A stretch of 64,000 bases of DNA from Gammaproteobacteria bacterium (GCA_013288815.1 JABDBD010000003.1:271-64270), one strand, 5' to 3'. Positions 8,524 through 17,096 are shown, counted from the first letter of the stretch. Made by a program: numbers and translations. Notes: generated by a model not told the origin, from the letters alone.

Positions 8524-10677
8524 ATGATATATAAGCTGCTGGGGTTTGTTTATTCCTTTGCGCGCCCTTATAAAAAAATACTGTGCATTATCTCTGTGGG
8601 TGTTGTTTTACAAGTCATTTATCTTTTAGCGATTCCACTCGTTTATAGAATTGTTTTTGATAAAGTTATTCCGCAAAAAGATTTTTCTCTTTTTATTACC
8701 CTTGCTTTCATACTCATTGCCGGTCTATTAATCAAGATTGTAATGGAGGTTATGACTGAGTATGCGGTATCTACAGTATCAACAAAGATTATTCATGATA
8801 TCCGATTAACCTTATACGATAAGTTACAGCAATTAACTATGGGTTATTTAAAGAATACTGAATCTGGGAAAATAACTTCCTATTTTTCGAATGATTTAAG
8901 TTCTCTTGAGTATGCACTTGTCTCATCAACCAGCTTTCTCAGCAAATATTTGTTATTATTCTGTTTCACTATTGTCACCCTGTTTTACTTTGAATGGCAT
9001 CTTGCGCTGCTTGTTCTTGTACTATTGCCTTTGCCTATATTAATTACCAAATTATCATCAAATAAAGCCGGGCATATGAGTATCAACAAGAAAACGGAAG
9101 AGGCCGATATTATTGCATTGATGAGTGAGATCGTGCCGGCACAAGTGATGGTAAGAGCATACAATTTGCAGGATTTCTGGCGAAATAAAATTGCAAATAA
9201 AATGCGGGTGTTTATCCGAACCAGTATAGGTGCGAATTTTTATAATTCTTTAGTTGCACGAGAGATGATTCTCAGCAGTTCCGCTATTGAGATTGTCGTG
9301 CTATTTGCTAGCGCATATTTCGCAATGAAGGGGTACTTAACAATAGGAACGGTGTTTGGATTTTGGATATTTTACACCTATCTATCTGAAACATTTGCCG
9401 GTATTGCAGATACTTTGCCCTTATTGATGACAACATCAGCTGGGGTGGAGCGTATTCGGCTTTTTTTAGAAATCCCAGAGTCTCCAAACGAAGATCTAGG
9501 TGAAGTTTTTCAAGAGTTAAAATCCAACATTGAATTTCAACATGTCACGTTTGGTTATACACCAGAGAAAACCATTTTAAAAGATATGAGTTTTAGTATT
9601 CCTCCTCGCCAGTTTGTTGCGTTGGTTGGGCCATCTGGCTCAGGAAAAAGTACTATCTTGTCTTTAATTCTTAAGCTTTATGATTTTGAAGGCGATATAA
9701 AAATAAATGGGCTTAGCATTCGAAACGTGAATGCTTCTACACTTCGCGATAAAGCACGTATCGTATTGCAAGATAATCTCATTTTTAATTTATCTGTATT
9801 TGATAATATTCGTTTAGGTAAATTAGATGCCACGCTGGACGATGTTATACAAGCTGCAAAACATGCTGAAATACACGAGTTTATCTTAGCTCTGCCTAAA
9901 GGCTATGACACCTTGATGGGTGAGCGCGGAGGAGTTCTTTCAGGAGGTCAGCGCCAACGATTAGCGCTTGCTCGTGCTTTAGTTAGCTGTCCAGCGATGA
10001 TATTGCTGGATGAAGTGACTTCAGCTTTAGATCCTGAAACCGAGCATGAAATCAATAAGACACTCAACAACTTAATGAAAAATCAGACGACTATTATGGT
10101 TACACATAGGTTGTACTCAGTTATTGCGGCGGATCGTATTTTGGTATTGGATAAAGGCCAGTTAGCCGAATCAGGAACACATGATGAATTACTTGCTAAG
10201 CAGGGGCTATATGCCACTTTATGGGAAAAACAACATGGCATTAGCATGACAGCTGATGGCGAGATAGATATCAAACTTTCATATCTGCGTAAGATTCCCT
10301 TATTACAAGAAACAAGTGATGAGTTTCTTTTGCATTTATCTGAGCACTTTGTCTCAGAGAATTTTGAAGCAAACCAAGTCATAATCAAACAAGGTGAGTC
10401 TGGACATAAATTTTATTTGATAGTATCTGGCACAGTAGAAGTCATTAAAGAATCTGATGGGGGGCAAGAGGAAGTGATTGCTACACTTGAGGATGGAGAT
10501 TATTTTGGTGAGATTGCATTAATTAAAGATGTTCCCCGAACAGCGACTGTCAAAGCGAAAACACATTGTTTGTTGCTTGTGCTTTATCGTGAGCAGTTTA
10601 CGCGAATGATCAAGGATGATCCGTTGCTTCGTCAAAAGCTTGAAGATAAAATGCAGAGTTTGTCGAATGATACTTGA
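8524..10677 (+). CDS. ABC exporter fused to a cyclic-nucleotide-binding domain
   Basis: The 717-residue protein is a half-size ABC exporter: six hydrophobic membrane segments in about 1-310, then an ATPase with Walker A GPSGSGKST (369-377), signature LSGGQ (472-476), Walker B MILLDEVTSALD (Asp496) and H-loop THR. After about residue 590 comes a CAP/CNB fold ending in the phosphate-binding cassette GEIALIKDVPRTATV (662-676), with the Glu and Arg that contact cyclic nucleotides intact (Glu663, Arg672). It probably works as a homodimer in the inner membrane and may be gated by cAMP or cGMP. It sits between two halves of a possible biosynthetic cluster and could export its product. Its 3' end overlaps the convergent ligase gene by 68 bp. 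Confidence 0.85.
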   Translation: MIYKLLGFVYSFARPYKKILCIISVGVVLQVIYLLAIPLVYRIVFDKVIPQKDFSLFITLAFILIAGLLIKIVMEVMTEYAVSTVSTKIIHDIRLTLYDKLQQLTMGYLKNTESGKITSYFSNDLSSLEYALVSSTSFLSKYLLLFCFTIVTLFYFEWHLALLVLVLLPLPILITKLSSNKAGHMSINKKTEEADIIALMSEIVPAQVMVRAYNLQDFWRNKIANKMRVFIRTSIGANFYNSLVAREMILSSSAIEIVVLFASAYFAMKGYLTIGTVFGFWIFYTYLSETFAGIADTLPLLMTTSAGVERIRLFLEIPESPNEDLGEVFQELKSNIEFQHVTFGYTPEKTILKDMSFSIPPRQFVALVGPSGSGKSTILSLILKLYDFEGDIKINGLSIRNVNASTLRDKARIVLQDNLIFNLSVFDNIRLGKLDATLDDVIQAAKHAEIHEFILALPKGYDTLMGERGGVLSGGQRQRLALARALVSCPAMILLDEVTSALDPETEHEINKTLNNLMKNQTTIMVTHRLYSVIAADRILVLDKGQLAESGTHDELLAKQGLYATLWEKQHGISMTADGEIDIKLSYLRKIPLLQETSDEFLLHLSEHFVSENFEANQVIIKQGESGHKFYLIVSGTVEVIKESDGGQEEVIATLEDGDYFGEIALIKDVPRTATVKAKTHCLLLVLYREQFTRMIKDDPLLRQKLEDKMQSLSNDT

Positions 10678-11653
10678 ATCGCATCAACGCAGAATCCACA
10701 ATGCGCTTCAACAAATCCTGATATGACAATCCTGCCGCACCTGCTATCAAAACCAGATCGGAATAAAAGGGACGAAGACCTGCTAGTGGATTGAGCTCGA
10801 GAATATGTGGCACCATTTTTTCATCACAGCGAACATCGACACGTCCTCCATCTCGACAACGTAAAACCTTCCAAGCGCTTAATGCAATGGTTGCCGCTTG
10901 CTTTGCCGCCTCGTCGTTGACCAAATGTAATGAAGCTTGATGGCATAACTCACCTACTTTATAACTGTGACAATAAAATTTTTCTTTTTTATCAGAATCA
11001 ATTTTTATTTCCATGACGCCTAGTACTTCAGCATTATCCCCAGTTCCTACTATGCCAACCGTAAACTCTCGACCTGATAAAAATTTTTCGACTAAGACCG
11101 GTTGTTTAAAGCGATGGAGGAGGTTGGCGCAGACTTTCCATAATTCTTCCTCTGAAAAAATCGCAGAATTTTCGTGAATACCTTTGCTGCTTCCTTCGGC
11201 TAATGGTTTTGCAAACACAGGGTACGATAATAAGCGCGATACTTGTTCGCAATCTTGCTTAGAATTAACTACCCAAAAAGGCGCTGTTTTGATTCCTGCA
11301 TCTCGCAAAATGTGTTTAGTCATTCCTTTGTCTAAGGCAATAGCTAATGTCAGCGGATCGGAAAAAACATACGGAATTTGATAAGCATCTAACAAAGCAG
11401 GAACCTGACTTTCACGAGCCAGCCCATATCTTCCCTCGGCAATATTAAAAACAAAATCAAATCGCTCGCCTGATGACAGTGCGCGCACTACTTGATAAAC
11501 ATTTCCAATACGTTGTGTTGTAAAGCCTTGCTCTGTCAGCGCTTCTGCAATGGCAACAATTGTTTCTTCCACATCAAATTCAGCAGCTTCTTCAAAAGAC
11601 AGCCCTTGTTTAAGATAGTCTTCACGCAGATCATAGGTAATGCCCACTTTCAT
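10610..11653 (-). CDS. ATP-grasp ligase, D-Ala-D-Ala-ligase-like (2)
   Basis: The 347-residue product has the D-Ala-D-Ala-ligase layout: VGITYDLRED at the N-terminus, FDFVFNIAEGRYGLARESQVPALLD, LDKGMTKHILRDAGI, an ATP-grasp lid (FAKPLAEGSSKGI) and a catalytic end (GGRVDVRCDEK, HILELNPLAGLRP). It is clearly a different subfamily from the ligase at 6910-7917, so the two are likely to do successive couplings rather than be redundant. Its start overlaps the end of the lysine 2,3-aminomutase gene by 4 bp, which implies translational coupling and a shared pathway. Its 3' end overlaps the ABC exporter tail-to-tail. The natural substrate is unknown. Confidence 0.75.
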   Translation of the reverse strand: MKVGITYDLREDYLKQGLSFEEAAEFDVEETIVAIAEALTEQGFTTQRIGNVYQVVRALSSGERFDFVFNIAEGRYGLARESQVPALLDAYQIPYVFSDPLTLAIALDKGMTKHILRDAGIKTAPFWVVNSKQDCEQVSRLLSYPVFAKPLAEGSSKGIHENSAIFSEEELWKVCANLLHRFKQPVLVEKFLSGREFTVGIVGTGDNAEVLGVMEIKIDSDKKEKFYCHSYKVGELCHQASLHLVNDEAAKQAATIALSAWKVLRCRDGGRVDVRCDEKMVPHILELNPLAGLRPFYSDLVLIAGAAGLSYQDLLKRIVDSALMRFKYHSTNSAFYLQAFDEATDHP

Positions 11654-12894
11654 AAGCTCTTTAACTCCTTATCTTGGCCAACTTTTCCGTCAGGATCTGG
11701 ATAACGATAAATGCCGCCCTCATAATTTGTCAGCAATAAATCATCCCCATCTCTACCGACAATATAATCCGGCAATAAAGGAATTTTTCCACCACCACCG
11801 GGTGCATCAATCACAAAAGTTGGAACGGCATAGCCTGTTGTGTGTCCGCGTAATCCTTTTATAATTTCTAACCCCTTTTCAACGGATGTACGAAAATGCG
11901 ATGAGCCTTGAACAGGGTCACATTGATATAAGTAATAGGGTCGAACGCGATTTTTTAATAAACTATGAAATAATTTTTTCAGTATGCTGACATCGTCATT
12001 TATTCCTTTGAGTAGTACTGTTTGACTTCCTAAGGGAATACCTGCGTCAGCCAGGCGACGGCATGACTCTTGCACTTCGGGTGTTAGTTCATCAGGATGC
12101 GTAAAATGCAGGCTCATCCAGGGTTTATGCTTTTTTAGGACTTTAATTAAGGATGGTGTAATACGTTGTGGCAGCACAACAGGCACTTTTGTCCCTATGC
12201 GTATGAATTCTAAATGGGGGATAGCGCGCAAACGTGTTAGCAGCCAATCGAGTTTGTCATCTAGCACAGTTAACGGATCTCCACCGGATAGCAAGCAATC
12301 GCGTATCTCTGGATGCGACTCAATATAACAAGCCGCTTGTTCCCACTGGCTGATGGCAAAGGTATACTCGCCACCGCCAACCATGCGTGAACGTGTGCAG
12401 TATCGACAATACGTCGAACAGAAGCCTGTCGTCAAAAATAAAACTCTATCGGGGTAGCGATGAACCAATCCTGGCACAACCATATGACCATCTTCACCAA
12501 GAGGATCTTTTTCTTCGCCCGGCGTATATAAATACTCATCATTCACGGGAATGTGTGTGCGTCTAATGCCTTGTGCTGAATTATGTTCGTCGAATAAAGA
12601 AAGATAATACGGCGTCACACCTAAAGGCAAAGTGCCTTCGTGACGTGCTATCGCACTCTGTTCATCTTCCGAGAGTTGCAAAAATCGTGTTAAGCTTTTT
12701 AAATTTCGAACCCGATTTTGAAGCTGCCATCGCCAATCGTTCCATTCTGAGGTCGTCACTCCAGGATAGAATCGCCGCAGAAAGGTTTTACTGCAGTTGC
12801 TGATTGGGAAACGGTGCTGGGCTCTAACTATTTTTTTTTGCACCGTCAGTAGAGGCGAAAAATTGCTTTCTGAAGCTAGAGTAGGAGGTTCCAT
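11650..12894 (-). CDS. kamA: Lysine 2,3-aminomutase (radical SAM, PLP)
   Basis: The 414-residue protein carries the radical-SAM cluster CSTYCRYC (Cys159, Cys163, Cys166), the PLP-lysine motif PGGGGK (Lys370), and substrate-site patterns LLKGINDD and YQCDPVQGSSHF. These match true lysine 2,3-aminomutases better than the tRNA-modifying homologue EpmB, which lacks PGGGGK. Expected reaction: L-lysine to L-beta-lysine using S-adenosylmethionine, a [4Fe-4S] cluster and PLP. It is the first gene of a coupled pair with an ATP-grasp ligase and is divergent from a PAS-LuxR regulator. The context suggests a beta-lysine-containing product rather than EF-P modification, because no epmA or efp gene is nearby. 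Confidence 0.85.
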   Translation of the reverse strand: MEPPTLASESNFSPLLTVQKKIVRAQHRFPISNCSKTFLRRFYPGVTTSEWNDWRWQLQNRVRNLKSLTRFLQLSEDEQSAIARHEGTLPLGVTPYYLSLFDEHNSAQGIRRTHIPVNDEYLYTPGEEKDPLGEDGHMVVPGLVHRYPDRVLFLTTGFCSTYCRYCTRSRMVGGGEYTFAISQWEQAACYIESHPEIRDCLLSGGDPLTVLDDKLDWLLTRLRAIPHLEFIRIGTKVPVVLPQRITPSLIKVLKKHKPWMSLHFTHPDELTPEVQESCRRLADAGIPLGSQTVLLKGINDDVSILKKLFHSLLKNRVRPYYLYQCDPVQGSSHFRTSVEKGLEIIKGLRGHTTGYAVPTFVIDAPGGGGKIPLLPDYIVGRDGDDLLLTNYEGGIYRYPDPDGKVGQDKELKSL

Positions 12895-12954
12895 TACCTA
12901 TTCCTTGTGATAATAAAGTTAAGTTTTCAATATACAGAATAGATTCCTTTAACA

Positions 12955-12968
12955 CCATGCATGCATGG
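12955..12968. promoter_or_regulatory. Perfect 14-bp palindrome, candidate operator
   Basis: CCATGCATGCATGG reads the same on both strands. It lies in the 117-bp region between the divergent kamA and PAS-LuxR starts, where a regulator could control both. A TGTCAGG half-site follows at 12986-12992. No binding protein can be assigned from sequence. Confidence 0.4.
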
Positions 12969-13011
12969 CAGAAAAAATTTATCTATGTCAGGCATTTTAC
13001 CAATAGGATGA

Positions 13012-13851
13012 ATGCTCACAAAAAAAATCCAAAGTTATGCTACAATCTCTGCGTATAGTTTAGATGATAACCCCATGACAAAACACACGAACCTAGCAGC
13101 AGTAGATCAAAATTCGATCATTTATCGCGTGAATCAAGGTGTCAAATTGGTGAAGCCTACAGATACTGCGCGCGAAGCTGAATCTGCAACCTCATTCAAT
13201 ACTGGGCATACAGTTGCCAGTTTGTCACAGCTACCATTTAATTTTTATTTTTTAAATTTAGAGGGTGCAACTTTACACATGAATCAACAATGCGTTGAAA
13301 TCTGTGGCTTTGGATCTGTGGATGATTCACTCGGAAAGTCATTGTTTGATGTGTCGAATAGTGAAAGTGCGACTAAGTTAATTGAAAATTGCAAAGCAGT
13401 TATTGCGGAAAATAAGATTAAAATCTTTGAAGAACAAAACTTACGGAACGATGGCGTTAGCCTGCAATTCCTCTCCGTAAAGTCACCTTGGTATAATGAA
13501 AACAATGAAATTATCGGATTATTTGGTTGTTCGATTGTCTTGGGTAAGCAATCGTTAGCTGAAGCGATTCTACAAATTTCGCAATTAGGTCTATTAAATC
13601 CGAGTAACTATGCAGTGAATAGCACAGTTATTCCAGCGGTATCCTCCAATAATGAGACGCTTTCTGAACGTGAAAGTTTGTGTTTGTTTCATCTTTGCAA
13701 GGGATATACGATGAAAGAAATTGCTAAAATCATTGGACTTTCTCCAAAAACAATTGAAACCTATATCGATCGTGCCAAGCAAAAATTCAAAGCTAAAAAC
13801 AAGTCTGAGCTGATTGCAGCTTATTTAAAGGCGACCCAGAAAACTCCTTGA
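13012..13851 (+). CDS. PAS-domain LuxR-type transcriptional regulator
   Basis: The 279-residue protein has a PAS sensory domain at about 74-178 (FYFLNLEGATLHMNQQC onward) and a C-terminal LuxR helix-turn-helix at about 216-273 (LSERESLCLFHLCKGYTMKEIA, then LSPKTIETYIDRAKQKF). There is no receiver domain, so it responds to a ligand or redox signal rather than to phosphorylation. Regulators of this layout are frequent in Legionellales. It is divergent from kamA and lies 100 bp before the P450/phosphoribosyltransferase fusion, so it is the natural candidate regulator of both. ATG 13012 gives the longest frame; ATG 13075 is an alternative start that would remove 21 residues. Confidence 0.85.
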   Translation: MLTKKIQSYATISAYSLDDNPMTKHTNLAAVDQNSIIYRVNQGVKLVKPTDTAREAESATSFNTGHTVASLSQLPFNFYFLNLEGATLHMNQQCVEICGFGSVDDSLGKSLFDVSNSESATKLIENCKAVIAENKIKIFEEQNLRNDGVSLQFLSVKSPWYNENNEIIGLFGCSIVLGKQSLAEAILQISQLGLLNPSNYAVNSTVIPAVSSNNETLSERESLCLFHLCKGYTMKEIAKIIGLSPKTIETYIDRAKQKFKAKNKSELIAAYLKATQKTP

Positions 13852-13871
13852 ATACTGTTTGTCCGGATTTT

Positions 13872-13892
13872 TCCTGACAGGGTTTGTCAGGA
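13872..13892. promoter_or_regulatory. Dyad TCCTGACA-N5-TGTCAGGA, operator or hairpin
   Basis: A perfect 8-bp inverted repeat with a 5-bp centre lies between the PAS-LuxR stop and the P450-fusion start. The half-site TGTCAGG also occurs once at 12986-12992 between kamA and the regulator gene. It may be the LuxR-type operator, or a weak intra-operon hairpin. Confidence 0.45.
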
Positions 13893-13951
13893 CATACAAC
13901 TCCCATCTTTGCACCTATCATTGCATTATAAATTCAACGATGAGGTGTAAC

Positions 13952-15814
13952 ATGTTTAGTACAGCTAAAATTGATTCTAAAATGGCAGACGTTAATATAC
14001 TTGAATTCTTATCTTGTTACTTAAAATCCGGTAATTTTTATGATGCGATTGATACGTTAGAAGCAAGACATAGCACAACAGATTTTAAGGTGGGAATTGC
14101 ATTTGCCACGTTGTTTTATGTGATTCAAAACAAAGAAGATGTTATAAAAGTGTTAAATGCAAAAGCGGATGCAGGCTTTCAAAATTATAATTTTGACGTG
14201 TCACACGGACATCTGTTAAATATCAATGCGCTGCCTGCTTTTGTGAATGGAGAGGTCAATCCACTTTGGCAGGGCATACATGCAGGCTTGTTGCAGAGTG
14301 TTGGAAATGCTGCTTCAGTACAGGGTCTTGTTGCTAAACATTTTCATAAGTTTTTAGATAAACAACAATTTCATTTGGATATGGCATTTGATACCTTTAT
14401 AGAAAGTTTTTGGTGTGAATTTATGTTTGGCAGCAAAGCGAATGCGGAAAAATTCCACCAAACTCGTGCGAAATTGCTCAGTGCCTTACGGTATAGTTAT
14501 TATGATAGCCGCTTAAAGAATATTCCATTTGTCGGCACACAAGCTTGTCGATTATATGGTTATATGAAAAAAAATGAATTTTCTGAAATTGATAATGAGC
14601 TGCGGGAGTTTTTGGCAAGCTCTGACAATTGCCTTTTTTCACGATTGCGTGAGAACCTGTTAAAGAATCCTCATTTTCCACAAGATAAGGTCGATACAGC
14701 CTTATTAGATAATGCGTTTGTTTTAATATTAGCATTAGATTTTATTGAAAATGCAATGCTTGAAACGTTAAATATTGTCGTTAAATCCGGTTTAAATACG
14801 ACTGAAGCAAGAAAGAAAGTCTACTCAGAGGGATTGCATAATGGATTCTTGTTTCCATTTCGTACCCGTGTTCCGCAAGAAGAGCTCGAATTAAGTCATG
14901 CTGTGGTTCCTCAAGGTACACCTGTCTACATTAATTTATTGAAGTCAGGATTGTACCATTCCGCTGGCCCACGTACTTGCGCGGGTATCGGTGTGACACA
15001 GTGGATTAAAGATGCGATATGGGATCACTTAAAAGATGTTGAATTTGAATTAGTTAACACTACCTATCCTGCTGATCGTGAAAAAATGTCACATAGTCGC
15101 GATGTGCCGATGTCGCCTGAGCGTCATGAAGTAAAATGGCATTATTCACGTGATTATTTGCAAAAAATATTACCGCACTATGAATTCAAAAACGTAAAAG
15201 AATTTTTTGATGTATTAAAAATTTATGAAAAACCATTTTTATCCCATTATGTCGCAACAAGCTTTATTGAAAAAATTAAAAAACTCAATATCGATCCCTC
15301 TAAGTTAGTGATTGCTACGCCAGAAGTCAGAGGTATTCCAGCTGCTGCAGTGGTTGCTGAAGCATTACAGGTTCCGTTAGTGATTATTCGTAAGCAAGGT
15401 AAAATACCTGGCCCGATTGTTTCAAAAACCTATTCCAATGCATATGAAGATGAAAAAGTAGAAATGTCAACAAGCTCTGATGTTGCGGGTAAGCAGGTCG
15501 TGTTTATTGATGATGGCATTGCTAGCGGCGGTACAACAATAGCTTGTTGTGATCTCATTAAAGAAATGGGTGGGAATGTAGAATTAATTTTGGCAATGAT
15601 TAACCATACATATAAAGAAAAAATAACTGGGCTTGATCAATATCCTATTCAAACATTGTTTGATTTTGCCAGCAAAGCACCTAGTGTTGAAAACACAAAA
15701 GTGATTGAATTCACGCATCCAGAGGCGAGACGTGTAAATTCATTTTTTAAGAAAGCACCAATAGCAGAATCTGGTAGTCTTGGGATACCAAATGGTTATC
15801 GTAACGTGATGTAA
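13952..15814 (+). CDS. Compact cytochrome P450-like domain fused to APRT-like phosphoribosyltransferase
   Basis: ATG 13952 is chosen because GAGGTG lies 5 bp upstream; the frame opens earlier at 13859 without a good ribosome site. The product is 620 residues. Residues about 90-370 look like a shortened P450: heme loop HSAGPRTCAG (336-345, heme-ligand Cys343) and a preceding RTRVPQEELELSHAVVPQGT beta region. The K-helix ExxR appears as ExxH (Glu293, His296), the loop between beta region and heme is very short, and the I-helix lacks the usual acid-Thr pair. Residues about 440-600 are adenine-phosphoribosyltransferase-like: PEVRGIPAAAVVAEAL, RKQGKIPG and the PRPP loop VVFIDDGIASGGTT (516-529). 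I infer a nucleobase-linked oxidation or glycosylation step. The P450 half is degenerate, so a non-catalytic heme sensor is also possible. Confidence 0.65.
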   Translation: MFSTAKIDSKMADVNILEFLSCYLKSGNFYDAIDTLEARHSTTDFKVGIAFATLFYVIQNKEDVIKVLNAKADAGFQNYNFDVSHGHLLNINALPAFVNGEVNPLWQGIHAGLLQSVGNAASVQGLVAKHFHKFLDKQQFHLDMAFDTFIESFWCEFMFGSKANAEKFHQTRAKLLSALRYSYYDSRLKNIPFVGTQACRLYGYMKKNEFSEIDNELREFLASSDNCLFSRLRENLLKNPHFPQDKVDTALLDNAFVLILALDFIENAMLETLNIVVKSGLNTTEARKKVYSEGLHNGFLFPFRTRVPQEELELSHAVVPQGTPVYINLLKSGLYHSAGPRTCAGIGVTQWIKDAIWDHLKDVEFELVNTTYPADREKMSHSRDVPMSPERHEVKWHYSRDYLQKILPHYEFKNVKEFFDVLKIYEKPFLSHYVATSFIEKIKKLNIDPSKLVIATPEVRGIPAAAVVAEALQVPLVIIRKQGKIPGPIVSKTYSNAYEDEKVEMSTSSDVAGKQVVFIDDGIASGGTTIACCDLIKEMGGNVELILAMINHTYKEKITGLDQYPIQTLFDFASKAPSVENTKVIEFTHPEARRVNSFFKKAPIAESGSLGIPNGYRNVM

Positions 15815-15831
15815 ATAATAGTAAACTTTCA

Positions 15832-15864
15832 ATTAAATAAACCTTAAGGGGTGAGGTTATTTAA
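15832..15864. terminator. AT-rich hairpin after the P450 fusion
   Basis: ATTAAATAAACCT and AGGTTATTTAAT form a stem of about 12 bp around AAGGGGTG. It has no long T-run, so it may be a weak terminator or mRNA-end stabiliser. Confidence 0.35.
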
Positions 15865-15950
15865 TGATAGGGTTGGCTAGGTACGTAGATTCTTAATTTC
15901 AGCTTAATATTTGTAGTTTATACTACCTATCTTAATTGCTTTCATGGAAT

Positions 15951-16970
15951 ATGGTAATGCCCTCAGAATTTGAAACAAACTGTAATAACTGGTTAGCATA
16001 TTTCAAAGGCTACTCTAGGCAGGCTGATTTTGCTGCTTTTAATGCTATGGTTAAACAAGCAGAGGAGATAGAAAAGAAGAAGAATAGAAAGTACATAGAA
16101 ATCTTAAAATATGCAAAATCGTTTTTAAGAGCTGCTAAAGTTTTTTTTCAAACGGTAACATTAAGTAAAACATATTCTGAGCTGGATTTTAATGCCTATT
16201 ATCTCTTAGCTTTTTGTGAAAGTTACAAAAATTCAGATCAAGATGCTGCTGTGATTAAAAGAATCATTGAGCTTAAACAATATCATCACTTCATTGCTAG
16301 GCTGAATTTTTATAAAAAACGAAACAATCCTGAAACGGAGAGTGTTCGTGTTAATGAATTAGAAAAACTAAAAAAAATAGCAGATGATTGGCAGCAAATT
16401 ATTTTTAATAATCCGCATGATTCAAATGCTACGCAGACAACTGTTAAAGAGCAGCAGGTCGTTAAAGATAATGTTTTAGAGGCGAATCTCGCACCTGAAA
16501 AATCCGTAGATAAAAACTCAAATGAAAATGTTGTTACTCGCAAGAAAACATCCTGGCTGCATCGATTTGCCAGTAGTTTTAAAAAATTATCGATAGTTAA
16601 AAAGGTTTGTATAGTTATCGGAATTGCTTTGATCGGAATAGGTATTGCGATTTGCACAGGTGGAATAAGCTTACCTTTATATGCAGGGGGTGTATTCACT
16701 GGTGTAGGAGCACTTTATGCTGGCGTTCCAGTCTGCAGTGCAATCATCAAGACGGAATCTGTTGGCTCAGGCGAATCTTGTCAGTCACCTACTCAAAAGA
16801 AGGTTAATATTCATAAAAGTTTGGGTGCAACGCACGCACATGTTTCTGACATATCGGAAAAAAACATGGGTCAACCCGTCGTTGAAAATTCAGATAAAAG
16901 AGATCAAGATGTGTCCTCAGGTAAAGTATGTAATCCAAGTAATGTCACTCATCACGGAAAACGATTATGA
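15951..16970 (+). CDS. Hypothetical protein with C-terminal membrane hairpin
   Basis: I recognise no family. The start is probably ATG 15951 or 15957; the frame is open from TTG 15936, but no site has a strong Shine-Dalgarno. About 340 residues: a Lys/Glu-rich helical N-terminal half (1-145), a polar linker, a Gly-rich hydrophobic region at about 218-262 (VCIVIGIALIGIGIAICTGG, then LPLYAGGVFTGVGALYAGVPV) that can form a membrane hairpin, and a polar tail of about 70 residues. The membrane hairpin near the C-terminus is reminiscent of secreted proteins that insert in host membranes, but that is only inference. The reading frame continues open for 41 codons after the TGA. Confidence 0.6.
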   Translation: MVMPSEFETNCNNWLAYFKGYSRQADFAAFNAMVKQAEEIEKKKNRKYIEILKYAKSFLRAAKVFFQTVTLSKTYSELDFNAYYLLAFCESYKNSDQDAAVIKRIIELKQYHHFIARLNFYKKRNNPETESVRVNELEKLKKIADDWQQIIFNNPHDSNATQTTVKEQQVVKDNVLEANLAPEKSVDKNSNENVVTRKKTSWLHRFASSFKKLSIVKKVCIVIGIALIGIGIAICTGGISLPLYAGGVFTGVGALYAGVPVCSAIIKTESVGSGESCQSPTQKKVNIHKSLGATHAHVSDISEKNMGQPVVENSDKRDQDVSSGKVCNPSNVTHHGKRL

Positions 16971-17096
16971 AACAACGTAAATTTATATTTCAGATGCTAT
17001 TCATCTATTGATCCTGATGGTTATCAAAAGTTTATTACGTCAAAACAACAAGAATTTCAGAAAGAGCTCGCAAAACAAAAGGCCGGATTATCCTAA
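16971..17096 (+). other. In-frame open extension after the TGA stop
   Basis: Directly after the TGA at 16968-16970 the same frame runs on to a TAA at 17094-17096. It encodes YSSIDPDGYQKFITSKQQEF and a KELAKQKAGLS end, which looks like real protein (charged, helical). It may be the original C-terminus cut off by a premature stop, or a remnant of another gene. Confidence 0.35.

Noticed and set aside
11650-12894. EpmB, the EF-P lysine-modifying homologue
   Set aside because: The PGGGGK PLP motif and YQCD substrate-site pattern fit true lysine 2,3-aminomutase, and no efp or epmA is nearby.
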